The position numbers and the translations under genes were made by a program. Below, one piece after another: positions 8,772 to 17,278 of a DNA stretch of 64,000 bases (positions are counted from its first letter, which is position 1; every line of letters starts with the position of its first letter). The stretch comes from Hymenobacter sp. H14-R3 (GTDB lineage: Bacteria; Bacteroidota; Bacteroidia; Cytophagales; Hymenobacteraceae), in contig NZ_JASITD010000025.1 in NCBI RefSeq assembly GCF_030063445.1, positions 1 to 64,000 on the forward strand. Direction: 5' to 3'. The notes beneath the pieces were generated by a model. That model searched no databases and was not told the origin of the DNA. It worked only from the letters and a program-made list of their open reading frames with translations.

Positions 8772-9875
8772 ATGTCTCATCGCATCCTCATTACCGGCAA
8801 CATGGGCTACGTGGGGCCGGGCGTGGTACAGCACCTGCGCCGCACGTTTCCGGGGGCCGAACTGATTGGCTACGACCTGGGCTTCTTTGCCCAGTGCCTC
8901 ACCGGCAACGGCCGCCTGCCCGAGTCGCGGCTCGACCGCCAGGTGTTTGGCGACGTGCGGGCGGTGCCCGCGGCGCTGCTGGCCGGCGTAACGGCCGTGG
9001 TGCACCTAGCCGCCATTTCCAACGACCCCATGGGCAACCTGTACGAGGACGTGACGATGGCCATCAACCACCGCGCCGGCGTGGTGCTGGCCCGGCAGGC
9101 CAAGGCGGCCGGCGTGCGCAGCTTCGTGTTTGCCAGCTCGTGCAGCATTTATGGCGAGGGCGGCAACGATGCCAAAACCGAGGACTCGGCCCTGAACCCG
9201 CTCACGGCCTACGCCCGCTCGAAGGTGGCCAGCGAGCGCGACCTGGCCCCCCTGGCCGATGCCGACTTTGTGGTAACCTGCCTGCGCTTTGCCACCGCCT
9301 GCGGCTGGAGCGACCGCCTGCGCCTCGACCTGGTGCTCAACGACTTCGTGGCCAGCGCCGTGGCCAGCGGCGAAATCAGTATTCTCAGCGACGGCATGCC
9401 TTGGCGGCCCCTCATTCATGTGCGCGACATGGCCCGCGCCATCGAGTGGGCCATTGGGCGGCCGGCCACCCACGGCGGCCAGTTCCTGGCCATCAACACC
9501 GGTTCCGACACCTGGAACTACCGCGTGCTGGCCCTGGCCGCCGCCGTGGCCGTGGCCCTGCCCGGCACCCAGGTGGGCGTGAACCCCGCCGCCGCGCCCG
9601 ACCGCCGCTCGTACCGCGTCGATTTCAGCCTATACCGGCAGCTAGCCCCCGACCACCAGCCCCAGCACACGCTGGCCGCCACCATTGCCGAACTGCAAAT
9701 GCAGCTGGTGGCCACGGGCTTCCGCGACGCGGCTTTCCGCACCTCGCACCTCATGCGCCTGCGCACGCTGGCCACCCTGCGCGACCAGGGCGAGCTAACC
9801 GAAGACCTCACCTGGGCCGCCCCCGCGGCCCAGGTAGCGGCCCCCACCGAGGTAGCCACCATGAGCCTGGCGTGA
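8772..9875 (+). CDS. NAD-dependent epimerase/dehydratase (SDR, nucleotide-sugar type)
   Basis: This 367-aa extended SDR has the NAD-binding loop TGNMGYVG (residues 8-15), a conserved HLAAISNDP segment, an SSCSIYG strand, and the catalytic YARSK (Tyr147, Lys151). The C-terminal half (PWRPLIHVRDMARAIEWA) is typical of nucleotide-sugar epimerases/dehydratases. It follows rfbF and precedes an RmlC-like epimerase, so a CDP- or dTDP-4-keto sugar is the likely substrate. The NDP-4-keto-forming signature cannot be confirmed by eye, so dehydratase, epimerase or 4-reductase activity all remain open. Confidence 0.87.
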   Translation: MSHRILITGNMGYVGPGVVQHLRRTFPGAELIGYDLGFFAQCLTGNGRLPESRLDRQVFGDVRAVPAALLAGVTAVVHLAAISNDPMGNLYEDVTMAINHRAGVVLARQAKAAGVRSFVFASSCSIYGEGGNDAKTEDSALNPLTAYARSKVASERDLAPLADADFVVTCLRFATACGWSDRLRLDLVLNDFVASAVASGEISILSDGMPWRPLIHVRDMARAIEWAIGRPATHGGQFLAINTGSDTWNYRVLALAAAVAVALPGTQVGVNPAAAPDRRSYRVDFSLYRQLAPDHQPQHTLAATIAELQMQLVATGFRDAAFRTSHLMRLRTLATLRDQGELTEDLTWAAPAAQVAAPTEVATMSLA

Positions 9876-9892
9876 TGCAAGGGTTCGGGAAC

Positions 9893-9960
9893 CGCGGATG
9901 GCGCGGGGCTCTGGCCCGTGCCGGGTATTCGCGGGCCTCTGGCCCGCTCGTTGAACGAAG
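9893..9960 (+). repeat. dispersed repeat (CGGATGGCGCGGGGCTC core)
   Basis: The stretch GCGGATGGCGCGGGGCTCTGG matches, in opposite orientation, the segment at 17279-17330. The rest contains small palindromes such as CGGGCCTCTGGCCCG. No ORF is supported. Confidence 0.5.
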
Positions 9961-10019
9961 CTCCGCGCCGGCCGCGACAAATTACTTTTGATAAATAGCT
10001 AATTAATAACTGTTTAAGC

Positions 10020-10574
10020 ATGATTTTTACCGAAACCAAGCTGGCGGGAGCCTTCATTATCGACTTGGAGCGCCGCACCGACGAGCGCGGGTTTTTTGCG
10101 CGCTCGTGGTGCGAGGATGAGTTTGCGGCGCACGGCATTTACCTGCCCCCGCTGCAAGCCAACCTGTCGAGCAACCCCACCCAGGGCACCCTGCGCGGCA
10201 TGCACTACCAGCTGCCGCCCCACGCCGAAAGCAAGCTGGTACGCTGCACCCGCGGCGCTCTCTATGACGTGATAGTGGACCTGCGGGCCGAGTCGCCCAC
10301 CTATGGCCAGTGGGTGGGAGTGGAGCTCACCGCCGATAACTTCCGGCAACTATTTGTGCCCGAGCGCTTTGCCCACGGCTTTCTTACCCTGGAGCCCAAC
10401 ACCGACGCCGCCTACCAGGTATCGGCCAGGTACGCGCCCGGCGCCGAGCACGGCCTGTGCTGGAACGACCCCGCCCTGGCTATTGCCTGGCCCGCCGAGC
10501 CCCGGCTCGTGTCGGCCAAAGACCAGGTGCACCCCTCTTTCGAGGAGCAGCTGGCAGTGCGCAACGCGCGGTGA
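10020..10574 (+). CDS. dTDP-4-dehydrorhamnose 3,5-epimerase family protein (RmlC-like)
   Basis: This 184-aa cupin-fold protein has the family landmarks: RTDERGFFARSW near residue 19, NPTQGTLRGMHYQ (catalytic His in RGMHYQ, about residue 62), a VDLRAESPTYG block, and FVPERFAHGFLTLEPNTDAAYQVS with the family's conserved pattern. RmlC enzymes epimerise C3 and C5 of 4-keto-6-deoxy sugars. RmlA, B and D are not here and the nearby nucleotidyltransferase is RfbF, so the natural substrate may be a CDP-linked 4-keto sugar. Confidence 0.9.
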   Translation: MIFTETKLAGAFIIDLERRTDERGFFARSWCEDEFAAHGIYLPPLQANLSSNPTQGTLRGMHYQLPPHAESKLVRCTRGALYDVIVDLRAESPTYGQWVGVELTADNFRQLFVPERFAHGFLTLEPNTDAAYQVSARYAPGAEHGLCWNDPALAIAWPAEPRLVSAKDQVHPSFEEQLAVRNAR

Positions 10575-10605
10575 GCGCGCATCGGCGCAAACGGGGCGCC
10601 CATCA
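10575..10605 (+). repeat. short partial copy of the cusA-splitting element
   Basis: The sequence GGCGCAAACGGGGCGCC followed by CATCAGAACGAC matches the two ends of the 2010-2141 element with the central hairpin deleted. It starts right at the stop codon of the RmlC-like gene. Confidence 0.6.
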
Positions 10606-10639
10606 GAACGACTACTTAACCAGTTAACTGCTAATTGAA

Positions 10640-11983
10640 ATGATACTTGTTGATACTGCGCTAAAGGCGCGCCAGGCCGCGGGCCGGCCAATTCGGGTGG
10701 GCATGGTGGGGGCGGGGTTTATGGGCCGCGGTGTGGCCCTGCAAATATGCCGCTACGTGCCGGGCATGGTGCTGGCCGCCATTGCCAACCGCACGGTGGC
10801 CCAGGCCCGCCGCGCCTACAGCGAGGCGGGCGAGCTGGGCGCGCGCGAGGTATCGTCGGTGGCCGCTCTGGAGCGCTGCATTGAGCTGGGCCAGCCCGCC
10901 ATCACCGATGATGCCCTGCTGCTGAGCCGCGCCGGGGGCATCGACGTCATTATTGAGGTGACCGGGGCCGTGGAGCACGGCGCGCACGTGGTGCTGGAGG
11001 CCATTCGGCACGGCAAGCACGTGGTGCTGCTCAACGCCGAACTCGATGGCACGGTGGGCGCTATTTTGAAAGTGCACGCCGACCGCGCCGGGGTGGTGTA
11101 CACCGTGAGCGACGGCGACCAGCCGGGCGTGACGCTCAACCTGGCGCGCTTCGTGCTGGGCCTGGGCGTGAAGCCCGTGCTGTGCGGCAACATCAAGGGC
11201 CTGCACGACCCCTACCGCAACCCCACCACCCAGGAAGGCTTTGCCCGGCAGTGGGGCCAGAACCCGAGCATGGTTACCAGCTTTGCCGATGGCAGCAAAA
11301 TCAGCTTCGAGCAGGCCGTCATTGCCAATGCCCTGGGCATGGAGGTGGCCCAGCGCGGTATGCTGGGCCCCACCGTGGCCCCGGGCACGCCCATCAGCAA
11401 GGCCGCCGAGTGGTACCCGCAGGAGCTGCTGCTGAGCGGTGGCCCCGGCATTGTGGACTACGTGGTGGGCGCCGAGCCCGGCCCCGGCGTGTTCATTCTG
11501 GGCACCCACGACGACCCCGCGCAGCAGCACTACCTCAAGCTGTATAAGCTGGGGCCGGGGCCGCTCTACTGCTTCTACACGCCCTACCACCTCTGCCACT
11601 TCGAAACGCCCACTTCGGTGGCGCGGGCCGTGCTCTTTCACGATGCCTGCCTGGCCCCCGCCGGCGCCCCGCGCGTGGAGGTGGTAACGGCCGCCAAAAT
11701 CGGGCTGCACGCCGGCGACGTGCTCGACGGCATTGGCCACTACATGACCTACGGCCTGGCCGAAAACTTTCCCCTGGCCCGCCAGCAAAACCTGCTGCCC
11801 ATTGGCGTGGCCGAGGGCTGCGTGCTGCGCCACGACGTGCCCAAAGACCAGGTGCTGACCTACGACGACGTGCTGCTGCCCGAGGGCCGCCTCGTGGATA
11901 AGCTGCGCCGCGAGCAAGACGCCTACTTTGGCACTCCCGCCCCCGCCCAGCAGCGCCAGTCGGTGGCCGTGCACAGCGCATAA
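10640..11983 (+). CDS. NAD(P)-dependent oxidoreductase, homoserine-dehydrogenase-like with SAF-type C-terminus
   Basis: The 447-aa protein opens with a Rossmann fold (VGMVGAGFMGRG, residues 20-31) and a homoserine-dehydrogenase-like NAD domain (VIIEVTGAVEHGAHVVLEAI). The middle region binds an acidic substrate (GNIKGLHDPYRNPTT). The C-terminal ~80 residues resemble an SAF fold (ENFPLARQQNLLPIGVAEGCVLRHDVPKDQVLTYDDV). Relatives occur next to PIG-L, DUF4910 and GSA-aminotransferase-like genes in polysaccharide loci, from general knowledge. The reaction is unknown. Reduction or oxidation of a sugar-derived aldehyde or keto-acid is a reasonable inference. Confidence 0.8.
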   Translation: MILVDTALKARQAAGRPIRVGMVGAGFMGRGVALQICRYVPGMVLAAIANRTVAQARRAYSEAGELGAREVSSVAALERCIELGQPAITDDALLLSRAGGIDVIIEVTGAVEHGAHVVLEAIRHGKHVVLLNAELDGTVGAILKVHADRAGVVYTVSDGDQPGVTLNLARFVLGLGVKPVLCGNIKGLHDPYRNPTTQEGFARQWGQNPSMVTSFADGSKISFEQAVIANALGMEVAQRGMLGPTVAPGTPISKAAEWYPQELLLSGGPGIVDYVVGAEPGPGVFILGTHDDPAQQHYLKLYKLGPGPLYCFYTPYHLCHFETPTSVARAVLFHDACLAPAGAPRVEVVTAAKIGLHAGDVLDGIGHYMTYGLAENFPLARQQNLLPIGVAEGCVLRHDVPKDQVLTYDDVLLPEGRLVDKLRREQDAYFGTPAPAQQRQSVAVHSA

Positions 11984-12030
11984 GCTTGTTGGCGCGTATT
12001 TCACCGTAGGGCACTTGTTTTAAGAGAGGT

Positions 12031-12087
12031 AAAAGTGAAGAGTTAAAGTTCTATTGGTCTGTATTTTAACTATTAACTTTTGCTTTT
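12031..12087. repeat. short AT-rich inverted repeat
   Basis: Imperfect arms (AAAAGTGAAGAGTTAAAGTT and 12068-12087) surround a 17-base loop in the gap before the methyltransferase gene. It is similar in style to the other AT-rich arms of this locus. Confidence 0.4.
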
Positions 12088-12180
12088 CAGCTAAGTATGC
12101 CCGCCTGGAAACCGCATTAATGAGAAATTCATTTGCCTTGAATACTTTTCCGTTTCTCCCTAATCTTCCTTCTCACTGCT

Positions 12181-13530
12181 ATGAGAAACACGTTAACGCC
12201 GGCTGCCCCTGGCCACCCGGTGGCCGAGCGGCCGATTAGTAGTTTGGGCCCGTCGGGGCTGGCGCTGCCCAGCGTGTTCCCGGCCCCCACGGCTGGCCCC
12301 TGCCGGTTTTGCGGCACGCCGCTGCACGTGACGTTCGTTGACCTGGGCCCCTCGCCGCTGTGCCAGGACCACGTGCGGCCCGAAGACTTCAACCGCGCCG
12401 AGGCCTTCTACGACCTGCACGCCTACGTGTGCCTCTCGTGCCTGCTGGTGCAGGTGCAGGACCTGATTGCCCCGGCCGACCTCTTTCCGAGCGACTACGC
12501 CTACTTCTCATCCTACTCGCCTTCCTGGCTGCGCCACGCCCGGTACTACACCGAGCTGGTGACGGCGCGCTTTGGCCTCGGCCCCGAGCACCTGGTGGTG
12601 GAGGTAGCCAGCAACGACGGCTACCTGCTCCAGAACTTTGTGGAGCAGGGCATTCCGGTGCTGGGCATCGAGCCGGCCGAAAACGTGGCCAACGCCGCCC
12701 GCCAGAAGGGCATCAACACCCTCAGCCAGTTTTTTGGCCTGGCTACGGCCCAGGAAGTGGCCGAGAGCTGCGGCCAGGCCGACTTGCTCATCGGCAATAA
12801 CGTGCTGGCCCACGTGCCCGACATCAACGACTTCGTGGCTGGGCTGGCCGCTATTCTCAAGCCGGGCGGGGTGCTTACCATGGAGTTTCCGCACCTGCTG
12901 CGGTTAGTAACTGGTAATCAGTTTGATACCATCTACCACGAGCACTTCAGCTACTTGTCGTTCTGGACGGTGGGCCACATTTTTGCCCACCACGGCCTCA
13001 CGCTGTTCGACGTGGAGGAGCTGCCCACCCACGGCGGCTCACTGCGCATTTATGCCCGCCACGCCGACTGCGCCGACCCTGCCCTGGCCGTGACGCCCGC
13101 CGTGCCCGCCCTGCGCACCTGCGAGGTGGCGGCGGGGGTGTGCGACCTCGATTTTTACCTCGATTTTGCGGCCTGTGCCAAGGAAACCAAGCGCAAGCTG
13201 CTCGAATTTTTGATTGGGGCCAAGCGCGCCGGCAAAACGGTGGTGGGCTACGGCGCGCCCGGCAAGGGCAACACGCTGCTCAACTACTGCGGCATCCGCA
13301 CTGATTTTGTGGACTATACCGTCGATTTGAACCCCCACAAGCAGGGCAATTTCCTGCCCGGCACCCGCCTGCCCATCTACCACCCCGACCGCATCCTCAA
13401 AACCCGGCCCGACTACCTGCTCATTCTGCCCTGGAACCTGCGCGAGGAAATAATGGAGCAAATGGCCGTTATCCGCACCTGGGGCGGGCAGTTTGTGGTG
13501 CCCATCCCGGAGGTGTGCGTGTATGCCTGA
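12181..13530 (+). CDS. class I SAM-dependent sugar C-methyltransferase (TylCIII/NovU/EvaC type)
   Basis: This 449-aa protein has the three-part layout of NDP-keto-sugar C-methyltransferases. An N-terminal zinc-binding domain has CRFC near residue 41 and CLSC near 85. A central SAM-binding domain has VVEVASNDGYLLQNF with ADLLIGNNVLAHVPD. The C-terminal domain has GYGAPGKGNTLLNYCGI. Characterised relatives methylate C3 or C5 of 4-keto sugars to give branched sugars such as mycarose or noviose. Its place after an RfbF, an epimerase pair and an oxidoreductase suggests a C-methylated sugar in the polymer; the carbon modified is unknown. Confidence 0.88.
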   Translation: MRNTLTPAAPGHPVAERPISSLGPSGLALPSVFPAPTAGPCRFCGTPLHVTFVDLGPSPLCQDHVRPEDFNRAEAFYDLHAYVCLSCLLVQVQDLIAPADLFPSDYAYFSSYSPSWLRHARYYTELVTARFGLGPEHLVVEVASNDGYLLQNFVEQGIPVLGIEPAENVANAARQKGINTLSQFFGLATAQEVAESCGQADLLIGNNVLAHVPDINDFVAGLAAILKPGGVLTMEFPHLLRLVTGNQFDTIYHEHFSYLSFWTVGHIFAHHGLTLFDVEELPTHGGSLRIYARHADCADPALAVTPAVPALRTCEVAAGVCDLDFYLDFAACAKETKRKLLEFLIGAKRAGKTVVGYGAPGKGNTLLNYCGIRTDFVDYTVDLNPHKQGNFLPGTRLPIYHPDRILKTRPDYLLILPWNLREEIMEQMAVIRTWGGQFVVPIPEVCVYA

Positions 13531-13535
13531 GGGAG

Positions 13536-13708
13536 TAAGCCCCGGTCCGCCGGCGCGAACCGGCCGACCGGTTGTCGTTGCGCAATCCTGCCGGTTTCAA
13601 CGATAACCGGTTGCCTAATACCCTCAAAAACAACTGGTTACTTGCGCCTTAGCCTGCTCCCCTTAACCACAACCGGTCGGCCGGCTCGCGCCGGCGAACC
13701 GGGGCTTA
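13536..13708. repeat. palindromic element with 40-bp terminal inverted repeats
   Basis: Arms at 13536-13575 and 13669-13708 are complementary at 38 of 40 positions. They begin TAAGCCCCGG and end in the GGCCGACCGGTTGT motif. A related element sharing the CCGACCGGTTG arm end sits at 47513-47628. No ORF lies in the ~93-base interior. Confidence 0.72.
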
Positions 13709-13770
13709 GTAGTCGGTTCAGCGCAAGCAGAGTTTACTCATAAAATACTAACTAATAAGACGTTAGCCTA

Positions 13771-14421
13771 ATGCTAAAGCTTGGCCTGCCTGCCCAGGGC
13801 CTGCGCGTGCTGTGCCTAGGCGCGCACTGCGACGACATTGAGATAGGGGCCGGCGGCACGCTGCTGCGCCTGCTGGCCGCCGGCCAGGTGCAGGCCGTGC
13901 GCTGGGTGGTGCTGGCCGCCACCTCCGCCCGCGCCCAAGAGGCCGAAGCCTGCGCCGCTCAGTTTCTGGTCGCCGCGCCCACCCCGCCCCAGGCCGAAAT
14001 TACCGTGCACCGCTACCCCGACGGCCGCCTGGCCCAGCACTACGAGGCCATAAAAGCCGACTTTGAAGCCCTCAAGGACTTTGCCCCCAACCTCATCCTG
14101 ACCCATTACCAGCACGACCTGCACCAGGACCACCGCCTGGTGTCGGAGCTGACCTGGAACACATTTCGCAACCACCTTATCTGGGAATACGAGATTCCGA
14201 AGTACGACGGTGACCTGGGCAACCCGGCCTGCCTGGTGGCCCTCACTGCCGCCGAGCTGGCCCGCAAGGTGGCGCTGCTGCTGGCCGGCTACCCCAGCCA
14301 GGCCGGCAAGCACTGGTTCGACGCCGAAACCTTTGGGGCGCTGGCCCGGCTGCGCGCCATGCAAGCCGGCGGCGACTGCCGGTACGCGGAGGGGTTTTAC
14401 GTGCGTAAAATGTTGATTTGA
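13771..14421 (+). CDS. PIG-L family zinc deacetylase
   Basis: This 216-aa PIG-L protein has the metal site AHCDDIE (His19, Asp21, Asp22, Glu24), a variant of the usual HPDDE, plus HQDH at residues 118-121 providing the third ligand. Family members remove an acetyl group from an N-acetylated sugar (GlcNAc-PI, bacillithiol and mycothiol precursors, some antibiotics). Here an N-acetylated sugar or a sugar-derived amide is the probable substrate. No signal peptide is seen, so it should be cytoplasmic. It sits between the C-methyltransferase and the DUF4910 gene on the same strand. Confidence 0.9.
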   Translation: MLKLGLPAQGLRVLCLGAHCDDIEIGAGGTLLRLLAAGQVQAVRWVVLAATSARAQEAEACAAQFLVAAPTPPQAEITVHRYPDGRLAQHYEAIKADFEALKDFAPNLILTHYQHDLHQDHRLVSELTWNTFRNHLIWEYEIPKYDGDLGNPACLVALTAAELARKVALLLAGYPSQAGKHWFDAETFGALARLRAMQAGGDCRYAEGFYVRKMLI

Positions 14422-14436
14422 AGTAGATTAATCGTT

Positions 14437-14468
14437 CCGGGGGGTGAGGTGCCCGCCAGAACGACCAC
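14437..14468 (+). repeat. short partial copy of the cusA-splitting element
   Basis: The segment CGGGGGGTGAGGTGCCCGCC followed by AGAACGACC matches the right part of the element at 2010-2141. It overlaps a possible upstream GTG start of the next gene, which argues for the ATG at 14497 instead. Confidence 0.6.
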
Positions 14469-14496
14469 TGCCCTCCCCAATATTCCAACTAACCCC

Positions 14497-15831
14497 ATGC
14501 TCCCCACCGCTCTCCCTGCCCTTGCACTGCCTGCCGCACACCCACCCATGGGGCCCGGCGAGCAGCTGCACGCGCTGGTGCGGCGGCTGTTTCCCATTTG
14601 CCGCAGCATCACCGGCGACGGCGTGCGCCAGACGCTGGCCATTTTGGGCGAGTACCTGCCCGGCTTGCAGGTGCACGAGGTGCCCACCGGCACGCCCGTG
14701 CTCGACTGGACGGTGCCCCGCGAGTGGAACATCCGCGAGGCCTGGGTGAAAAACCAGCGCGGCGAGAAAGTAATTGATTTTGAGGCGAATAACCTGCACC
14801 TGGTGGGCTACAGCGTGCCCGTGCGCCGCTGGGTAACGCGCGCCGAGCTGGAGGAGCACCTGCACTCGCTGCCCGAGCAGCCCGGCCTCATCCCGTACCG
14901 CACCGCCTACTACGCCGAGGCCTGGGGCTTCTGCCTGGCCCACACCGCGCGCCTGGCCCTCACCGACGATACCTACGAGGTGTGCATCGACAGCACGCTG
15001 GCCCCCGGCGCGCTCACCTACGGCGAGCTGCTGCTGCCCGGCGAAACGGAGGACGAAATCCTGCTCTCGTGCCACATCTGCCACCCCGCGCTGGCTAATG
15101 ACAACCTCTCGGGCGTGGCCGTGGCTACGTACCTGGCGCGGCACCTGGCCCGCGAGCCGCGCCGCTACAGCTACCGCTTCGTGTTTGTGCCCGGCACCAT
15201 TGGCTCGCTCACCTGGCTCAGCCGCCACTTCGACACCGTGGGGCGGGTGCGGCACGGGCTGGTGCTCACGCTGCTGGGCGGGCCGGGGGCGTTCACCTAC
15301 AAGCAGTCGCGCCGCGGCAATGCGGTGGTCGACCAGGCGGCGGCGCTGGTGCTGGCGCAGGCCGGGGTGCCGCACGCGGTGCGGCCGTTTTCGCCCTACG
15401 GCTACGACGAGCGCCAGTACTGCTCGCCGGGCTTCAACCTGCCGGTGGGCTGCTTCTCGCGCGCCCCGTTTGGCGAGTTTGCCGAGTACCACACCTCGGC
15501 CGACAACCTCGATTTTGTGCGCCCCGACCAGCTGGCCGAGTCCCTGGACCTGGTGCAGGAGCTGCTGGCCGTGCTCGATGCCAACCGCCGCTACCGCAGC
15601 CGCAGCCCCTACGGCGAGCCCCAGCTGGGCCGCCGCGGCCTCTACAAAAACGTGGGCGGCGGCCTCGACGGTGCCGCCTGGCAAATGGCCCTGCTCTGGG
15701 TGCTCAACCTCTCCGACGGCCAGCATACCCTGCTTCACATTGCCGAGCGGGCGGGCCTGCCTTTTGCGCAGGTGCACCAGGCTGCCATTGCCCTGCAAGG
15801 CACCGATTTGCTGGAGCTGCTGCCCGATTGA
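14497..15831 (+). CDS. DUF4910 family protein (M28 aminopeptidase-like zinc enzyme)
   Basis: The 444-aa protein has an N-terminal DUF2172/DUF4910 region (LVRRLFPICRSITGDGVR, then DWTVPREWNI) and an M28-like metal centre. That centre includes LSCHICHPALANDN (His193, His196, Asp202) and EYHTSADNLDF, which supplies the last ligand. A winged-helix-like tail follows (LLHIAERAGLPFAQV). Despite the peptidase fold, family members recur in surface-polysaccharide loci beside PIG-L and aminotransferase genes, so hydrolysis or formation of an amide on a sugar is more likely than proteolysis; this is inference. I chose the ATG at 14497 because the upstream GTG lies in a repeat. Confidence 0.82.
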   Translation: MLPTALPALALPAAHPPMGPGEQLHALVRRLFPICRSITGDGVRQTLAILGEYLPGLQVHEVPTGTPVLDWTVPREWNIREAWVKNQRGEKVIDFEANNLHLVGYSVPVRRWVTRAELEEHLHSLPEQPGLIPYRTAYYAEAWGFCLAHTARLALTDDTYEVCIDSTLAPGALTYGELLLPGETEDEILLSCHICHPALANDNLSGVAVATYLARHLAREPRRYSYRFVFVPGTIGSLTWLSRHFDTVGRVRHGLVLTLLGGPGAFTYKQSRRGNAVVDQAAALVLAQAGVPHAVRPFSPYGYDERQYCSPGFNLPVGCFSRAPFGEFAEYHTSADNLDFVRPDQLAESLDLVQELLAVLDANRRYRSRSPYGEPQLGRRGLYKNVGGGLDGAAWQMALLWVLNLSDGQHTLLHIAERAGLPFAQVHQAAIALQGTDLLELLPD

Positions 15832-15881
15832 GGGCGACAACTACCCCCTCAAGCAGGTACCAAACAACGAAGCTGATTCTT

Positions 15882-17255
15882 ATGGACACCTTACTGAAAG
15901 AGCCCGATGTACCGGCTCCGCCCGCCGCCCCGGCACTGCTCACGCCCGCCAGCTTTACTGGCTCCCGGGCGTTGCAGGCAAGGCTGCACGCGGCCATCCC
16001 CGGCGGGGCGCACACCTACGCCAAGGGCGATGACCAGTTTCCGGAGTTTATGGCTCCCTGCCTGGTGCGCGGCCACGGCTGCCGCGTGTGGGATGTCGAT
16101 GATAATGAGTTCGTTGAGTATGGCATGGGGCTGCGGGCCGTTACGCTGGGGCACGCCTTTCCGCCCGTGGTGGCGGCCGCCCAGCAGCAGCTGAGCCTGG
16201 GCACCAACCTGGGCCGCCCCACCCGCCTGGAGCTCGAAACGGCCGAAGAATTCCTGGCCTTCACCCAGGCCGGCGACATGGTAAAATTTGCCAAAAACGG
16301 CTCCGACGCCACCACGGCCGCCGTGAAGCTGGCCCGCGCCTACACCGGCCGGCCGCTGGCCGCCGTGTGCCAGGACCACCCTTTTTTCTCGACCGACGAC
16401 TGGTTTATCGGGGCCACGCCCATGGCGGCGGGCGTGCCGGCGGCCGTGCGGGCCCTCACCGTGGGCTTCCGCTACAACGACCTGGCCAGCGCAGAGGCCC
16501 TCTTTGCCGCCCACCCCGGCCAGGTGGCCTGCCTGCTGCTGGAAGTAGAGAAGGACGTGCCGCCCGCCCCCGGCTTTCTGGAAGGCCTGCGCCGGCTGTG
16601 CGACCGCGAGGGCAGCGTGCTGGTATTTGATGAGATTATCACTGGCTTTCGCTGGCACAACCAGGGCGCGCAGGGCCGCTACGGCGTGCGCCCCGACCTC
16701 AGCACCTGGGGCAAGGCCCTGGCCAACGGCTTGGCCCTGGCCGCCCTCAGCGGCCGCCGCGAGCTTATGGAGCGCGGCGGCCTGCACCACCCGCACGAGC
16801 GCGTGTTCTTACTCTCAACTACTTACGGGGCCGAAACCCACGCCCTGGCCGCCGCCCGCGCCGTCATGCGCACCTACGCCAACGAGCCCGTAGTGGCGCA
16901 CCTGCACGCCCAGGGCGAGCGCCTGCGCCGGGGCCTGGAGCGCGCCGCCCACGACCAAGGGGTGGGCGAGCACTTCCGGGTGCTGGGCCCCGCCTGCTGC
17001 CTGGCCTACGGCACCCGCGACGCCGACGGGCAGCCTTCCCAAGCCTTCCGCACCCTGTTTTTGCAGGAAACCCTGCGCCGCGGTCTGCTGCTGCCCTCCT
17101 TCGTTATCAGCTACGCCCACACCGACGCCGTGGTAGACGACACCGTGGACCGCGTGCACGCCGCCCTCGGCGTGTATCGCCGCGCCCTCGAAGACGGCAT
17201 CGGCGGCTACCTGCTGGGCCGCCCCGTGAAACCGGTATTTCGGGCGCATAACTGA
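15882..17255 (+). CDS. class III aminotransferase, glutamate-1-semialdehyde-aminomutase-like
   Basis: This 457-aa PLP enzyme resembles GSA 2,1-aminomutase: AIPGGAHTYAKGDDQFPE near the N-terminus, FAKNGSDATTAAVKLARAYTGR, LVFDEIITGFRW (PLP-binding Asp), and the Schiff-base lysine Lys278 in STWGKALANG. It lies in a sugar cassette and has no hem neighbours, so it probably aminates a keto or aldehyde group of a sugar intermediate and does not act in tetrapyrrole synthesis. The start is the ATG at 15882, 50 bases after the DUF4910 stop. It is the last plus-strand gene of this arm and converges on 17353-19380. Confidence 0.87.
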   Translation: MDTLLKEPDVPAPPAAPALLTPASFTGSRALQARLHAAIPGGAHTYAKGDDQFPEFMAPCLVRGHGCRVWDVDDNEFVEYGMGLRAVTLGHAFPPVVAAAQQQLSLGTNLGRPTRLELETAEEFLAFTQAGDMVKFAKNGSDATTAAVKLARAYTGRPLAAVCQDHPFFSTDDWFIGATPMAAGVPAAVRALTVGFRYNDLASAEALFAAHPGQVACLLLEVEKDVPPAPGFLEGLRRLCDREGSVLVFDEIITGFRWHNQGAQGRYGVRPDLSTWGKALANGLALAALSGRRELMERGGLHHPHERVFLLSTTYGAETHALAAARAVMRTYANEPVVAHLHAQGERLRRGLERAAHDQGVGEHFRVLGPACCLAYGTRDADGQPSQAFRTLFLQETLRRGLLLPSFVISYAHTDAVVDDTVDRVHAALGVYRRALEDGIGGYLLGRPVKPVFRAHN

Positions 17256-17278
17256 TTCAGCAGCAAAGCTTAGTACGC

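Noticed and set aside
14449..14496. Upstream GTG start for the DUF4910 gene
   Set aside because: It falls inside a partial repeat copy and would add 16 residues with no homology.
15882..17255. Reading the aminotransferase as a haem-pathway hemL
   Set aside because: No hem neighbours and a sugar-cassette context; the class III fold is shared by many sugar aminotransferases.
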